This document shows positions 54,901-62,401 of a DNA stretch of 64,000 nucleotides, piece after piece. Source of the stretch: Chitinophaga sp. S165. GTDB taxonomy: Bacteria > Bacteroidota > Bacteroidia > Chitinophagales > Chitinophagaceae. The position numbers and the translations under genes were made by a program. Position 1 is the first letter of the stretch. The number at the start of each line of letters is the position of its first letter. Below the pieces are notes generated by a model that worked only from the letters and a program-made list of their open reading frames with translations, was not told the origin of the DNA and ran no database searches. Location of the stretch: NCBI RefSeq assembly GCF_003182155.1, contig NZ_QGTG01000002.1:883646-947645 (forward strand), written 5' to 3'.

Positions 54901-57900
54901 CGGGAGCTATATACAGATGGTATACAGCCTTAGCTGGTGGTACGTTGGTACATACGGGGGCAACGTTCACTACGGCGCCACTTTCAGCTACAACAGTTTA
55001 TTACGTAGAGGCAAGCAATAATTCCTCTGCATGTGGACAGGCCAGTGCAAGAGTAGCAGCTACAGCTACTGTAGCTACAAGGCCGGCTACACCGACATTG
55101 GTAAGCAATGACGTAGAGGTATGTGCTGGTCAGAATGCTGTACTGTTCATACAAAATCCGCAGAATGATCTGAGCTACCAATTCTATAGTGCACCAACAG
55201 GTGGCACGCTGGTATCTACCGGACCTGTATTTGTGGTGATCGGCGTAAACAGCGATGTGACCTATTATGTGCAGGCCGTTAACAGCAATGGTTGTGCTAA
55301 TGCGGGTGCACGTGTGCCTGTTTCGATCACGGCAATACCGGCCCCTGTAACACCAACAGTAACGGCTCCAAATGTTACCGTATGCCCAGGATCTACTGTT
55401 ACCCTTACTGTGCAGAATCCAAACGCGGCATTCAGCTATCGCTGGTATACAACTGCAACAGGCGGTACTGCGGTAGACACAGGTAGTAGCTTTACAACAC
55501 CGGCTATCAATACAGCCAGAAACTACTATGTAGAAGCGGCTAACGGTAATTGTAGCAGCCCTGCAAGAGCAGTTGTGGCGGTAGGAGTATCAAGTGCGCC
55601 TCCGGTGCCGGTACTTGAATCCGATGATGTAAGCACCTGTACCGGTACTGCAACATTGCGCGTAATTTCCAGCACCAATGGTGTAACCTATAGTTGGTAT
55701 ACAGTGGCTACCGGTGGTACACCTGTATTCAGCGGTCCTGAGTTTACGCCACCAGCTATCAATACTACTACCACCTATTATGTAGAAGCTGTAAGTACTA
55801 ATGGTCAGTGTACTGGTACAAGCACCAGAGTGGCAGCTACCGTAACTGTGGGAGCTTCGCCGGATGTACCGGTACCAGCATTCTCCAGTGCAATCATATG
55901 TGTTGGTGAAAATGTAATCTTGTCTGTACGGAATCCGAATGCAGCATTCACTTATCGTTGGTACACAACAGCAACAGGAGGTACTCCGGTTGCTACAGGC
56001 AGCAGCTTTACGACACCGCCTGTCAATGCAGCAATAAACTACTATGTAGAGGCTGTGGATGGTAGTTGTGTGAGCGCATCAAGAGCCCTGGTGGCCCTCT
56101 CGGTATCTACCGATCCTCCGGTGCCCGTGGTTGAGGCGAATAATATAAACATATGTACAGGACAAACAGCAACACTGCGTGTAACTTCCAGTACAAATGG
56201 TATGATCTATAATTGGTACACTACTGCTACTGGTGGCTCACCGGTAGAGAGTGGCCCTGAGTTCACAACTCCTGTTCTGAACAATACCACTACTTACTAT
56301 GTGGATGGAACAACTACTAATAACCAATGTATCGGTACCAGCGCAAGAGTGGCAGTTACCGTAACGGTAGGTACGTCTCCAAATGTACCGGTACTGACTG
56401 CTTCTAGTGTAAGGGTATGTGCTGGTCAGGACGTGACCTTGTCAGTGCAGAATCCACAGGCAGGCATCACTTATCAGTGGTTTAATGCAGCAACTGGCGG
56501 TACGCTGGTATTCACAGGCAGTTCCTTTACGGTGACAGCTGTTAATGCAGATGTCAACTACTACGTGCAGGCTGCTTTAGGTGCTACCTGTGTAAGTGCG
56601 AACCGCGCTGAAGCAAGTATAGTGGTAGACGCGGCAGCGCCAACACCTGATGTTGTTGCTGCGAATGTGATCACCTGCGTTGGTGGTACATCTACATTCA
56701 ATATCCTCAATCCGGATGCAGCACTCACCTATCGTTGGTACAATGCTCCGGATAATGGTACCCTGCTGGCTACTGGCACAGAATACACAACCGCGGCACT
56801 AAACAGCAACACTACGTTCTATGTGGAAGCGCTGAATGGAACGGGTTGCAGCAGCCAGGCGAGAAAGGGTGTAACGGCAACAGTGGTAAATACTATTGAT
56901 GCTCCGCTGGCCAATGGTGCAACAATATGTGCCGGCACTTCCGCCGTACTCACGGTAGAGAATCCTCTGGCAGGTATCAGTTATAGATGGTATACAGCAG
57001 CTACGGGTGGTACACCTGTATTCACCGGCGCAGCCTTTACTACATCACAGCTGAATGCGAATACGACATACTATGTGGAAGCTGCTACAGGCGGCTGTAT
57101 AAGCCAGAGCCGTACTATTGTACAGGTAACGGTCAATGCAACCCCGGCATCACCGGTAGTAACTAACGGAGCAATAACCGCATGTCAGAACGAAAGACCT
57201 ACGTTGAGCGTGCAGAATCCGGAGGCAGCACTGACCTATCGCTGGTATAGCAGCCTGACTGGCGGGACACCGGTGGCGACGGGAAGTTCGTTTATGGCCC
57301 CTGCGGTTACAGGAAATATCACATACTATGTAGAGGCGCTGAATACTTCCAATTGTACAAGTATTACGCGTACTCCTGTAAGCATCACATTGGGTGCTCC
57401 GGCTAATAATGCGACAGTTACCGGTAATGAAGCAGGCGTTTGTCCTGGAGAAACAGCGACACTCACCGCTACATCAACAACACCAAACGCAGGTTTCCGC
57501 TGGTATACAACAGCTACAGGTGGTGCAGCAGTATCAACAACTGCGACGTTTATCACACCTGCTCTGAATCAGAATACGACCTACTATGTAGAGGTGGTGA
57601 CGGCAGGCGGTTGCACCAGTGCTTCCAGAATTGCTGTACAGATAAACATCCTGTCGCCACTGGCCACACCTGTTGTAACGGTGACCGAGACTACACCAAC
57701 CTCCGTGACCTTCGGTTGGACAGCTATTCCGGGAGCAACGGCCTACCAGGTAACACTTGACAATGGCGTTACTTATGTCGTTCCAAGCTCCGGTGCGGAG
57801 GGCCTCACACATACAATTGCAGGCCTGTTGCCTGGTCAATCGGTAACTATCCGTGTAAGAGCATTAGGTGGTGCAGATTGTGAAACCAGTGCACTCTCTA

Positions 57901-58208
57901 CAGCCGTAACAGGTACAGCAGAGAATCCGCAGGGCAACAACATCTTCATTCCAAACGTGTTCACACCGAACGGAGATGGATTTAACGACGTACACTTCAT
58001 ATATGGTAACACTATTGCCAGTGTAGTAGTGAGGTACTACAACCAATTTGGTCAGCAGATATTTGAGACCAAAGATCAGCGTACCGGTTGGGATGGTACT
58101 ATGGGTGGACGTCAGCAGCCTGTGGGTGTATACATATTCGTGCTCCGCGCTACACTTCAGGATGGTACGGTAGTAAACAGAAAAGGCACGGTTACCATTG
58201 TTAGATAA
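45948..58208 (+). CDS. Giant secreted protein with CxxC modules, 28 Ig-like repeats and T9SS type B C-terminal domain
   Basis: A 4086-residue exported protein. After a signal peptide (MYFKATLKSCLKAF...LVGLPVGEVSA), nine modules of about 160 residues begin with a C-x-x-C motif (e.g. GVACALC, GIACALC, GICVGC, AVCVLC; DNA near 46240, 46975, 47718, 48473, 49218, 50215, 51188, 52403 and 53898) and are interleaved with Ig-like CHU_C-type units. I count 28 Ig-like units by the motif (Y/F)xWY...GG followed by TTYYVEA. A fibronectin-like domain (SVTFGWTAIPGATAYQVTLD) precedes the C-terminal IPNVFTPNGDGFNDVHFIYG...QQPVGVYIF, the gliding-motility/type B type IX sorting domain. An adhesin-like surface role is inferred. 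ATG 45948 is preferred over the in-frame TTG at 45939. Confidence 0.9.
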   Translation: MYFKATLKSCLKAFMLILIYLVCLVGLPVGEVSAKDLPATNTVLTNNATTWLDNYLTHHPYSPLVRNAWRNTGNQLAADGPLWSFAGSQSFVTFGVACALCRVDDGANAIDANTNTAATLVLPVGAVGGVGLKLKFSGSYQAGDHVALDLEIPDQIYSKSLLSALSVNTFNGGVSNNDLITLNSDLVRINLLELGLGTTPKFRVIIPITHSFDEVQISLSALISEFAALRVYEATAFIPVIINPATHTVNSGGTVTFSPSIRIPGVTFNWYTAPEGGSPIFNGAGFTTPPLKRTTTYYVTATNPVDALVSPVRTPVTVRVSGGAGPIWTYADQETSPITAGIACALCYVDNPAAAVDADTTTASTLSLPVGALTSVGQLLKFPGDYKAGDQIIMDLQIPGQLISAGALSAIQVQTFNNDIANNDLTTLGVGSVRVDVLGVGTDGSPRFRVTIPVTKDFDAAQISLSTAFAAFGALRVYEAVAAIPVVVTPTAPLITAGSSITLNAATDARISAPVFRWYTTPTGGTPLAIGSSFPTPLLSRTTTYYAEAFSAADNLSSYARTPVTVKVAGGAGTIWSYGQEQQSPITGGIACAACAVTSPDLAVDGDTTTSSTLTVPLGLAATVGQLVKLPGVYQALDSIVLFLQAPSEDLAGVVLPRIRVTTFNNSIAGPAVSNNDAVNLDAPTVKLQLLGTGLNNARKFRVTIPATKTFDGVQVDFGGLVGVSGSLQLYEVAAMIPVNVLPKPARTAYNTSITLTPSIRISNPVFSWFSTPEGGTPLFTGSGAFTTPSLLRNTTYYVEAEDPAGTTSLIRTAVPVTIGGGTGPLWTFGTDQQGPITGGVACVLCTAQNPAFAADGDTTTASRLSLPIGVGATLGQKISFPGVYHSGDSIILILGSEADILADASLLGSIRVTTSLNNVSNNDPRFLNNPALTFNILEGENNINKFRIAIPVSHTFDAAQVDLAGLLAANNTLYIYEAIAMKPVTVSPSPATITAGQTASLNAALPAIPGVIFNWYETQEGGSPVHTGNNFTTPPLFQNKTYYVEAVSPVDGLISIQRTAVTVNVNGASGNGELSCSGSQTQNGGTGGLACLLCGVENGALAVDNNPATASTVRLGIGALGYVYQDLVFPIAGKAGDTIRLGLGTTTGLLDLALIGGIGVGLGNGVRPTDAEMGGLQSDLLTARLLNGVQQNAYTFVANKTFDRVEIRLSAVVGAITSLNVYYAQVVTPIAQVAAGTIFTCSGSPAVLTALGPAGYTLRWFTSYTGGTPVGYGATFTTPAITKDTTYFVEAVGADSCGSERRTPVQVKTGLPGVVVTPSSASVEEGTTPTFAVVSPNPGYIYNWYSVPTGGTPVFVGTQFTAPPVTGNATFYAEAALQGNAACRSLRTPVSITLNGDGGPATPGDIDCGGATSQLTSASGICVGCYVEKQDSAVDNSTQTASVMHAVIGLGSNIQQSLIFSAPGIKGDSVRIKLGFNTGIADLSLLGGIRISSSNNATSNNDEVTLSPSLLNLQLLNGNRDLIYSFAPGAAFDRVNVKLGGTATALTILKVYSAQIFAGTPTVEKDTVYICQGSAATLRATGPGASFRWYNQPAGGTVLATGATYQVSDVTNAIYYVEAISSTGCVNPVRKPVYVIVGLPQPLVTPAVSTINAGQTATFTVNNPNPAYQYNWYNAPAGGTLVQGNSITFTTPPLSAAAVYYVEVRDPVNNCTSPARTVVRVDINMPAEPTPCSYATQQVSPVISGICLLCSVADPALAVDQNANSASTITSTLNAVGYVGQLLQFGNTHAAGDSITLDLEIPGQLADVALLGGVRLETYNGNTANGDAVFLNNSTVHLQLLNIGNKFRVTVPATKAFTGAMISISGLVAALTRVKVYFAAVITPRPQVAAANVNICSGSTANLVATSSNGADLAWYNTAVGGTPLQVGGSYTTQPLTASATYYVESGRFGCANPVRVPVMINVGTVAAAPTAAGRSICSGNPATLLATAPVGATFRWYTAATGGTLLASTANYTTNALTADTAFYVEADNNGCKSTTRTRVPVTVSAAPTNLTVTPLSTSVSSGQGAIFTANATGANVIYKWYNAAGDSIFTGAAFNTGPLTVTSSFSVEAVNAGGCKSGPRVSVTATVVPGNNDIPCDAATSQVNGANGICVGCYVENPALAVDNSTASKSILHVVLGLLNGYVQQSLIFPQISEPGDSTIVSVSFDASLVEIGLLSSVEIGSYNGAVSNNDFTPLNSPLVKVALLSGNQQALVGFKPNALFDRLVIRLKSGAATALSSVGVHYARRVVSLPVVKGDTVCTGNRATLTASGPANVSFRWYTTSIGGTAVATGTSYQTPVLTANTNYYVEAVKTSLNCPNPQRVLVAAVVDPVPAIPALDTTALSICSGSTATFNVKPVTGVIYRWYAAPAGGTALFTGSSFTTPNLTATTAYYIEASNVAGCSNTTRKMVTANVIDRPAVPVVTPGNATICANNSAQLAATSTTPGVVFRWYTTAAGGTPVFEGASFQTPVLNTNTTYYVEAAAGTCNSATRTAATVTVNTVPATPTVTTIPANGEVVSGQSAQLNASSTTPGVTFNWYTVATGGSPVSTGAAFTTPALTSGITYYVEAVTGTGACPSQRVAVPLTVTVVPNTACDFANDQSNSTTAVCVLCSVVDAANTTDADINNFSILSVPLAAGSGSVQQRLIFPDVAAAGDSVRIVMELPAQVIDATLLSTLEVSSFNGATANNDAVLLNTGNVSIRLVSGSNKFTVAFAPGAAYDRVQVRLRAGVLAALVKANIYYATRQVSAPVVATRNVTICSGNTATLTATSSAVAKLEWYDAPVGGQKVFEGPSFITPTLTATKTYYVQSVRTSNNCANPNRVSVTVSVVPGLVAPTVTNASICAGQQATLTATVSGQNIQTRWYSAPTGGTLLFTGTSYVTNALNADTAFYVETGNGSCTLATRVRATVSVGVGAQTPVLDTPNVSLCAGNAATFNIVSPAPGAIYRWYTALAGGTLVHTGATFTTAPLSATTVYYVEASNNSSACGQASARVAATATVATRPATPTLVSNDVEVCAGQNAVLFIQNPQNDLSYQFYSAPTGGTLVSTGPVFVVIGVNSDVTYYVQAVNSNGCANAGARVPVSITAIPAPVTPTVTAPNVTVCPGSTVTLTVQNPNAAFSYRWYTTATGGTAVDTGSSFTTPAINTARNYYVEAANGNCSSPARAVVAVGVSSAPPVPVLESDDVSTCTGTATLRVISSTNGVTYSWYTVATGGTPVFSGPEFTPPAINTTTTYYVEAVSTNGQCTGTSTRVAATVTVGASPDVPVPAFSSAIICVGENVILSVRNPNAAFTYRWYTTATGGTPVATGSSFTTPPVNAAINYYVEAVDGSCVSASRALVALSVSTDPPVPVVEANNINICTGQTATLRVTSSTNGMIYNWYTTATGGSPVESGPEFTTPVLNNTTTYYVDGTTTNNQCIGTSARVAVTVTVGTSPNVPVLTASSVRVCAGQDVTLSVQNPQAGITYQWFNAATGGTLVFTGSSFTVTAVNADVNYYVQAALGATCVSANRAEASIVVDAAAPTPDVVAANVITCVGGTSTFNILNPDAALTYRWYNAPDNGTLLATGTEYTTAALNSNTTFYVEALNGTGCSSQARKGVTATVVNTIDAPLANGATICAGTSAVLTVENPLAGISYRWYTAATGGTPVFTGAAFTTSQLNANTTYYVEAATGGCISQSRTIVQVTVNATPASPVVTNGAITACQNERPTLSVQNPEAALTYRWYSSLTGGTPVATGSSFMAPAVTGNITYYVEALNTSNCTSITRTPVSITLGAPANNATVTGNEAGVCPGETATLTATSTTPNAGFRWYTTATGGAAVSTTATFITPALNQNTTYYVEVVTAGGCTSASRIAVQINILSPLATPVVTVTETTPTSVTFGWTAIPGATAYQVTLDNGVTYVVPSSGAEGLTHTIAGLLPGQSVTIRVRALGGADCETSALSTAVTGTAENPQGNNIFIPNVFTPNGDGFNDVHFIYGNTIASVVVRYYNQFGQQIFETKDQRTGWDGTMGGRQQPVGVYIFVLRATLQDGTVVNRKGTVTIVR

Positions 58209-58233
58209 CTGGGTTAGAAAAAGAATAAACAGT

Positions 58234-58258
58234 GCCGGGATGACCTCGTCATCCCGGC
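58234..58258 (+). promoter_or_regulatory. Hairpin between giant protein and porP/sprF-like gene
   Basis: An 11-bp perfect stem GCCGGGATGAC/GTCATCCCGGC with a 3-nt loop, 25 bp after the giant ORF. No T-run follows, so it probably stabilises or processes the mRNA, or gives partial termination, tuning the downstream genes. Confidence 0.55.
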
Positions 58259-58286
58259 CATTACAAAAAGTTTAAAATGTCTTCTT

Positions 58287-59297
58287 ATGAAGAATAAAAA
58301 TGTACTCTTCGTTGTCTGGATAATAACGGCCGCATTGTTGCCAACATGGACGAAAGCACAGGTGGACCCTCATTTCTCCCAGTATTATGCTTACCCTATG
58401 TGGCTGAACCCTGCATTGACAGGTATCGTTGATGGCGACTACCGTGTCAGCGCCAATTATCGTAATCAATGGGTGAACATCGGCAAGCCGTTTTCTACCA
58501 CCGGTGTTTCTTTTGATGCTGCTGCACCTAACAATATGGGCGTCGGAGTGAATGTAACAAATATGTCTGCCGGAGATGCAGGGTATAATTACCTGAACGC
58601 AATGGCAAGTTTTTCTTACCGTGGTGTACGTTTTGGAGAGACAGGTACCAGTCAGCTGGTATTCGGTATCCAGGCCGGTATGATCAACCGTAAGATAGAC
58701 CCTGCCAAATGGCAGCTGGGCAGTCAGTATGATCCTGTAATGGGCTTTGATCCATCGAAACCAAGTGGTGAGACGATCAACAATACATCTTCCAATGCAT
58801 TTGACGCCGCCGCAGGCGTAATGTTCTTCGACGGCAACCCTAATCATCAGTTCAATCCTTTCGCTGGTTTTTCTGTAGGTCATCTCACGCAACCGGTTGA
58901 TCCATTTGTATCAGGTGATAACAAACGCCTGCCGGTAAGGTACCTGGTACATGGTGGCACACGTATTAAATTGAATGATATTTTCAGTCTTACACCTCAT
59001 GGACTGTACATGCGCCAGGGAAATGCGCATGAAACAGTGGTGGGCGTATATGCACAGGCATATCTGAACGAAGAATTTGACTTCCTGCTGGGAGGCAATT
59101 ACAGGATCAATGATTCCGCCATCCCGTTTGCCGGTTTCCACTTCAAAAGCTTCGTACTGGGGCTTAGCTATGATGTGAATACTTCCAATCTCAGACGATT
59201 GGTCAATGGCAGTAACAGCTTTGAACTATCCTTATCCTTCATAAGCCGGAAAAAGAGAGTTTACTCTGAAGAAAACTTCTTTTGCCCGCGCTTGTAA
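58287..59297 (+). CDS. PorP/SprF-family type IX secretion outer membrane protein
   Basis: A 336-residue outer membrane beta-barrel with signal peptide (...LPTWTKAQ) and the family opening VDPHFSQYYAYPMWLNPALTGIVDGDYRVSANYRNQW. PorP/SprF proteins are accessory partners that help export or anchor specific type B type IX substrates, usually encoded next to them, as here 78 bp after the giant protein. The C-terminus ends in FISRKKRVYSEENFFCPRL, overlapping no essential part of the next gene. Confidence 0.9.
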   Translation: MKNKNVLFVVWIITAALLPTWTKAQVDPHFSQYYAYPMWLNPALTGIVDGDYRVSANYRNQWVNIGKPFSTTGVSFDAAAPNNMGVGVNVTNMSAGDAGYNYLNAMASFSYRGVRFGETGTSQLVFGIQAGMINRKIDPAKWQLGSQYDPVMGFDPSKPSGETINNTSSNAFDAAAGVMFFDGNPNHQFNPFAGFSVGHLTQPVDPFVSGDNKRLPVRYLVHGGTRIKLNDIFSLTPHGLYMRQGNAHETVVGVYAQAYLNEEFDFLLGGNYRINDSAIPFAGFHFKSFVLGLSYDVNTSNLRRLVNGSNSFELSLSFISRKKRVYSEENFFCPRL

Positions 59298-59314
59298 AAA
59301 CAAAAAATACACGG

Positions 59315-61330
59315 ATGAAACAAAATGTACGCTATTGGCTGGCTATCGCATTATTATGGATTGTTGGCACTTCAAAGGCTCAATATGTATATGACTACAA
59401 GCGGACCGGTGATATTTATTTTGAGGCGAAGGATTACTATTCCGCAGCTCAGTATTACAATAAAGCCCTTGGTACTTTTAAGATAAAACCTGAACAGATC
59501 CTGCCTTATACAGTTGAATTAAGGGGTAAAGAGTCCGGTAAGCTTAAAGACTATGAAGTGGTGATCTACCGGTTGGCTGAATCTTACAGAAACTATTATG
59601 ACTTCGGCAATGCCGAAAAATACTACGAACAGGCAGTAGGTTTCAATAACAACGCACTCTTCCCGCTCGCCCGCTTTTGGTATGGTGTAAGCCTTCGTGC
59701 AAACGGAAAGTATACTACAGCCCTGGATCAATTCACAAAGTTCAAACAAGAGTATGGCAAAATAGACGAGATCAGCACAAGGACAAACCTGGAGATCGCG
59801 TGCTGTGAGTTCGCGATAGCTGAATCAAACCGTCTGCCTGCGTACACAATTAGCAAATTATCAGGAGATATAAATGCCGGAGGTGCAAACTATGCACCAG
59901 CTTTGTTAGGGAAAGACCAGTTGTTATATACATCTTCACGTCCTGACAGTGCTGATCTTGAGAAAGAAAAGAAATCTAAGAAGGTAAATCCATATATCAA
60001 TAACTTGTTTGTTGCGCAGGGGGAAGAAGGAGATTTCCATAATAGTCAGCCTGTGAGTATCCCCGAAGCCAAAGGTATAGATCAGGGAGCGGCCACAGTT
60101 AGTGCTGACAGGAATACGATCTATCTGACACGCTGGACAACTAAAAACGGGGTTAAAGCAGCCGCTATCTATGTGAGCAGTAAAAAAGGTAACAGCTGGG
60201 AAGAGCCCAGGGCAATGGGGCCAAATGTAAACGTAGAAGGTTTTAGCTCTATGCAGCCGTTCGTAACTGCAGATGGAAAGTACCTGCTTTTTTCTTCCAA
60301 CAGGCCCGGTGGTATGGGGAAAAATGATTTATGGTATTGCCCGCTTGATAAAGGATCTGCAGGACCTGCGAAGAACATGGGTACCAATATCAATACCCGG
60401 GATGAAGAACAGGCTCCTTTCTATGATACTGAAAAAAAGGCCATGATTTTCAGCACTGACGGAAGGGTCGGATTGGGTGGACTTGACTTCTTCGTTATTG
60501 ACGGAGATTTCAGCAGCTGGGGAACGCCCAAAAACATGGGTATGCCCTTAAACTCTCCTAAAGATGATGTGTACTATACGGCTGTTGACAACGAGCATCC
60601 TCTTGCGGCAGGGTATATCAGTTCTGACAGAGAGTCCGTTTGTTGCCTGGAAGTTTTTACAATTAAGAAGATTTCTAAAACTATCAATGGACTGGTGCTG
60701 GACTGTGATGGTGATCTGCCGCTTACAGGCGCTAAAGTCACATTACTGGATACTATCCAGCAACGTGTATTGCAGCAAGTTACTTTGGATGAAACCGGGC
60801 GTTACCGCTTTGAAGTAGAACCTCTCAAACATTACAAGATCATGGCAGAAAAAGAGAATTATTTCTCTAAAGCTATTTACACAAATACGGATGATCTGAC
60901 AAAAGTTGATTCCTTAGTAAACCCAACTATATGTCTCAAGCGCTATGAAATAGGAAAGCCTATTATTCTGAAAGATATTTATTATGACTTCGATAAAGCG
61001 ACCTTGCGTCCGCAGTCACTGGTAGTATTAGATACAGTTGTATCTATCATGCAGGATAACCCGAATATCATCATTGAGATGAGTGCTCATACGGATAGCA
61101 AAGGTAAAGATGCATATAATATGAAACTGTCGCAGAAGAGGGCACAATCGTGTGTGGATTACCTCATCAGCAAAGGCATCTCCAGCGATCGTATGATCGC
61201 GAAAGGATATGGTGAAACAAGGCCGATAGCACCTAACACAATGTCGGACGGAAAGGATAATCCGGATGGCAGACAGTTGAACAGAAGAACAGAATTTAAA
61301 GTATTACGTGTAACCCAGTTGACGGAGTAA
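59315..61330 (+). CDS. OmpA-family protein with TPR, PD40 repeats and peptidoglycan-binding domain
   Basis: A 671-residue exported protein of the PorE-like build. After a signal peptide (MKQNVRYWLAIALLWIVGTSKA) come TPR units (GDIYFEAKDYYSAAQYYNKALG), a WD40-like PD40 beta-propeller (KYLLFSSNRPGGMGKNDLWYC), a carboxypeptidase-regulatory-like domain (INGLVLDCDGDLPLTGAKVTLLD) and a C-terminal OmpA domain (YYDFDKATLRP...MSAHTDSKGKDAYNMKLSQKRAQ). It probably links the type IX machinery or adhesin to peptidoglycan. ATG 59315 starts at the signal peptide; the upstream frame overlaps the previous gene. Confidence 0.88.
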   Translation: MKQNVRYWLAIALLWIVGTSKAQYVYDYKRTGDIYFEAKDYYSAAQYYNKALGTFKIKPEQILPYTVELRGKESGKLKDYEVVIYRLAESYRNYYDFGNAEKYYEQAVGFNNNALFPLARFWYGVSLRANGKYTTALDQFTKFKQEYGKIDEISTRTNLEIACCEFAIAESNRLPAYTISKLSGDINAGGANYAPALLGKDQLLYTSSRPDSADLEKEKKSKKVNPYINNLFVAQGEEGDFHNSQPVSIPEAKGIDQGAATVSADRNTIYLTRWTTKNGVKAAAIYVSSKKGNSWEEPRAMGPNVNVEGFSSMQPFVTADGKYLLFSSNRPGGMGKNDLWYCPLDKGSAGPAKNMGTNINTRDEEQAPFYDTEKKAMIFSTDGRVGLGGLDFFVIDGDFSSWGTPKNMGMPLNSPKDDVYYTAVDNEHPLAAGYISSDRESVCCLEVFTIKKISKTINGLVLDCDGDLPLTGAKVTLLDTIQQRVLQQVTLDETGRYRFEVEPLKHYKIMAEKENYFSKAIYTNTDDLTKVDSLVNPTICLKRYEIGKPIILKDIYYDFDKATLRPQSLVVLDTVVSIMQDNPNIIIEMSAHTDSKGKDAYNMKLSQKRAQSCVDYLISKGISSDRMIAKGYGETRPIAPNTMSDGKDNPDGRQLNRRTEFKVLRVTQLTE

Positions 61331-61406
61331 CACCTACCTTTTTATAAAGTCGGTTTTCTGACCTACGGGTTGGAGCCATATCCTAATGACACGCGAAGAC
61401 CATCAT

Positions 61407-61436
61407 AATAATGGCCGGAAATTTCCGGCCATTATT
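61407..61436. terminator. Bidirectional terminator
   Basis: A perfect 30-bp palindrome built on AATAATGGCCGGAAA and its complement, between the convergent OmpA-family and lipoprotein genes. Flanking DNA is AT-rich but has no long T-run. Confidence 0.6.
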
Positions 61437-61495
61437 AATCTTATTTACCCTGTATTTTCCTAATGTTTTTTACACTAGTTGGTTTCGTTCAGGAG

Positions 61496-61996
61496 TTACT
61501 GAGCGCTGCTCTTCAGGATGTTACCTACAGCGATAACGCTGTCTTTACCAGCTTTGAAGTAAACTTTAGCGAACGCTGACACATTCTTCACCGCGCTATC
61601 ATAAGTGAACCTACGTTTCTGACCGTTAATAGTAACTGAATCAACTTTGTTCCAGATAACTTTGGTTGCTTCAGCACCATTACCAACGATGCTATCTCTT
61701 ACCAGAGTGTCGGTAGTTGGAGTTGCAACTGAACCGCCGATCAGGTAGAAAGGATGTTTAGTGTCTTTCGTAGAAGCCTTCAGTGTGATAGACAGGTTTA
61801 CGCTGCTGTCAGCATTTTCAGTCAGGGTGATAGTACCTGTCTGAGCTGCATCTGTAGCGCTTTTTGCCAGCTTGTATTCTTTAGAACGAGTCTGTGGAAC
61901 TGTAGGTTCGTCGTCATCGCTGCAAGCTGCAAAAGTAAAACCCATAGCAAGGGCTAATGCTCCCATTTTCAGAGCATGTTTTTTAATCGTAAGCAT
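61496..61996 (-). CDS. Putative lipoprotein of unknown function
   Basis: A 166-residue protein with a lipoprotein signal (MGALALAMGFTFAACSDDDEP, Cys25 in the lipobox) and an acidic tail right after the Cys, typical of Bacteroidota surface lipoproteins. The rest is predicted beta-rich, with Thr/Ser-heavy strands (GTITLTENADSSVNLSITLKAS). No family recognised. It is monocistronic as far as can be seen. Confidence 0.65.
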   Translation of the reverse strand: MLTIKKHALKMGALALAMGFTFAACSDDDEPTVPQTRSKEYKLAKSATDAAQTGTITLTENADSSVNLSITLKASTKDTKHPFYLIGGSVATPTTDTLVRDSIVGNGAEATKVIWNKVDSVTINGQKRRFTYDSAVKNVSAFAKVYFKAGKDSVIAVGNILKSSAQ

Positions 61997-62401
61997 GGTT
62001 TCCGTTTTAAATCAATTTTAAATTATAGAACTAGGTCTCCGTATTTATTATAATAAATGGTTTCTCCGCATTAATGCAACTGTAAAACGGAGGCGTTAAA
62101 GAAAAGTTACAGCGGTGCTGAAAAAAATATTTAATGTGTTTTAAGCGTTCGATTAATTGCTTACCAGCGTTGCATTTGAAGCATGAAGAAAAAGTGCCGG
62201 AAAGGAATATGTGTTGCCACACTAACTAAAAAAATGGATCGGAATAAAAAAACATTTTACCTTTGTGATCTACAATTGATCGCCATGAAAAAGTAATTTA
62301 ATATCTGGTACTTCCGGATATGCCCACAGCCCCTTTATTGTTAGCAGGTAATACATCACTACCTGTAAATTCCATTTTTAAATTATTTAATAGTTATTAA
62401 C
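61997..62401. other. 0.4-kb divergent spacer
   Basis: No gene. TACCTTTG at 62258-62265 matches the -7 box for the MATE gene, with no clear -33 TTTG, leaving a 5' UTR of about 130 nt. Nothing else stands out. Confidence 0.4.

Noticed and set aside
54300..57650. Tandem repeats of about 230 bp resembling an array
   Set aside because: They are the Ig-like protein repeats of the giant gene, in frame and diverged, not a CRISPR or satellite.
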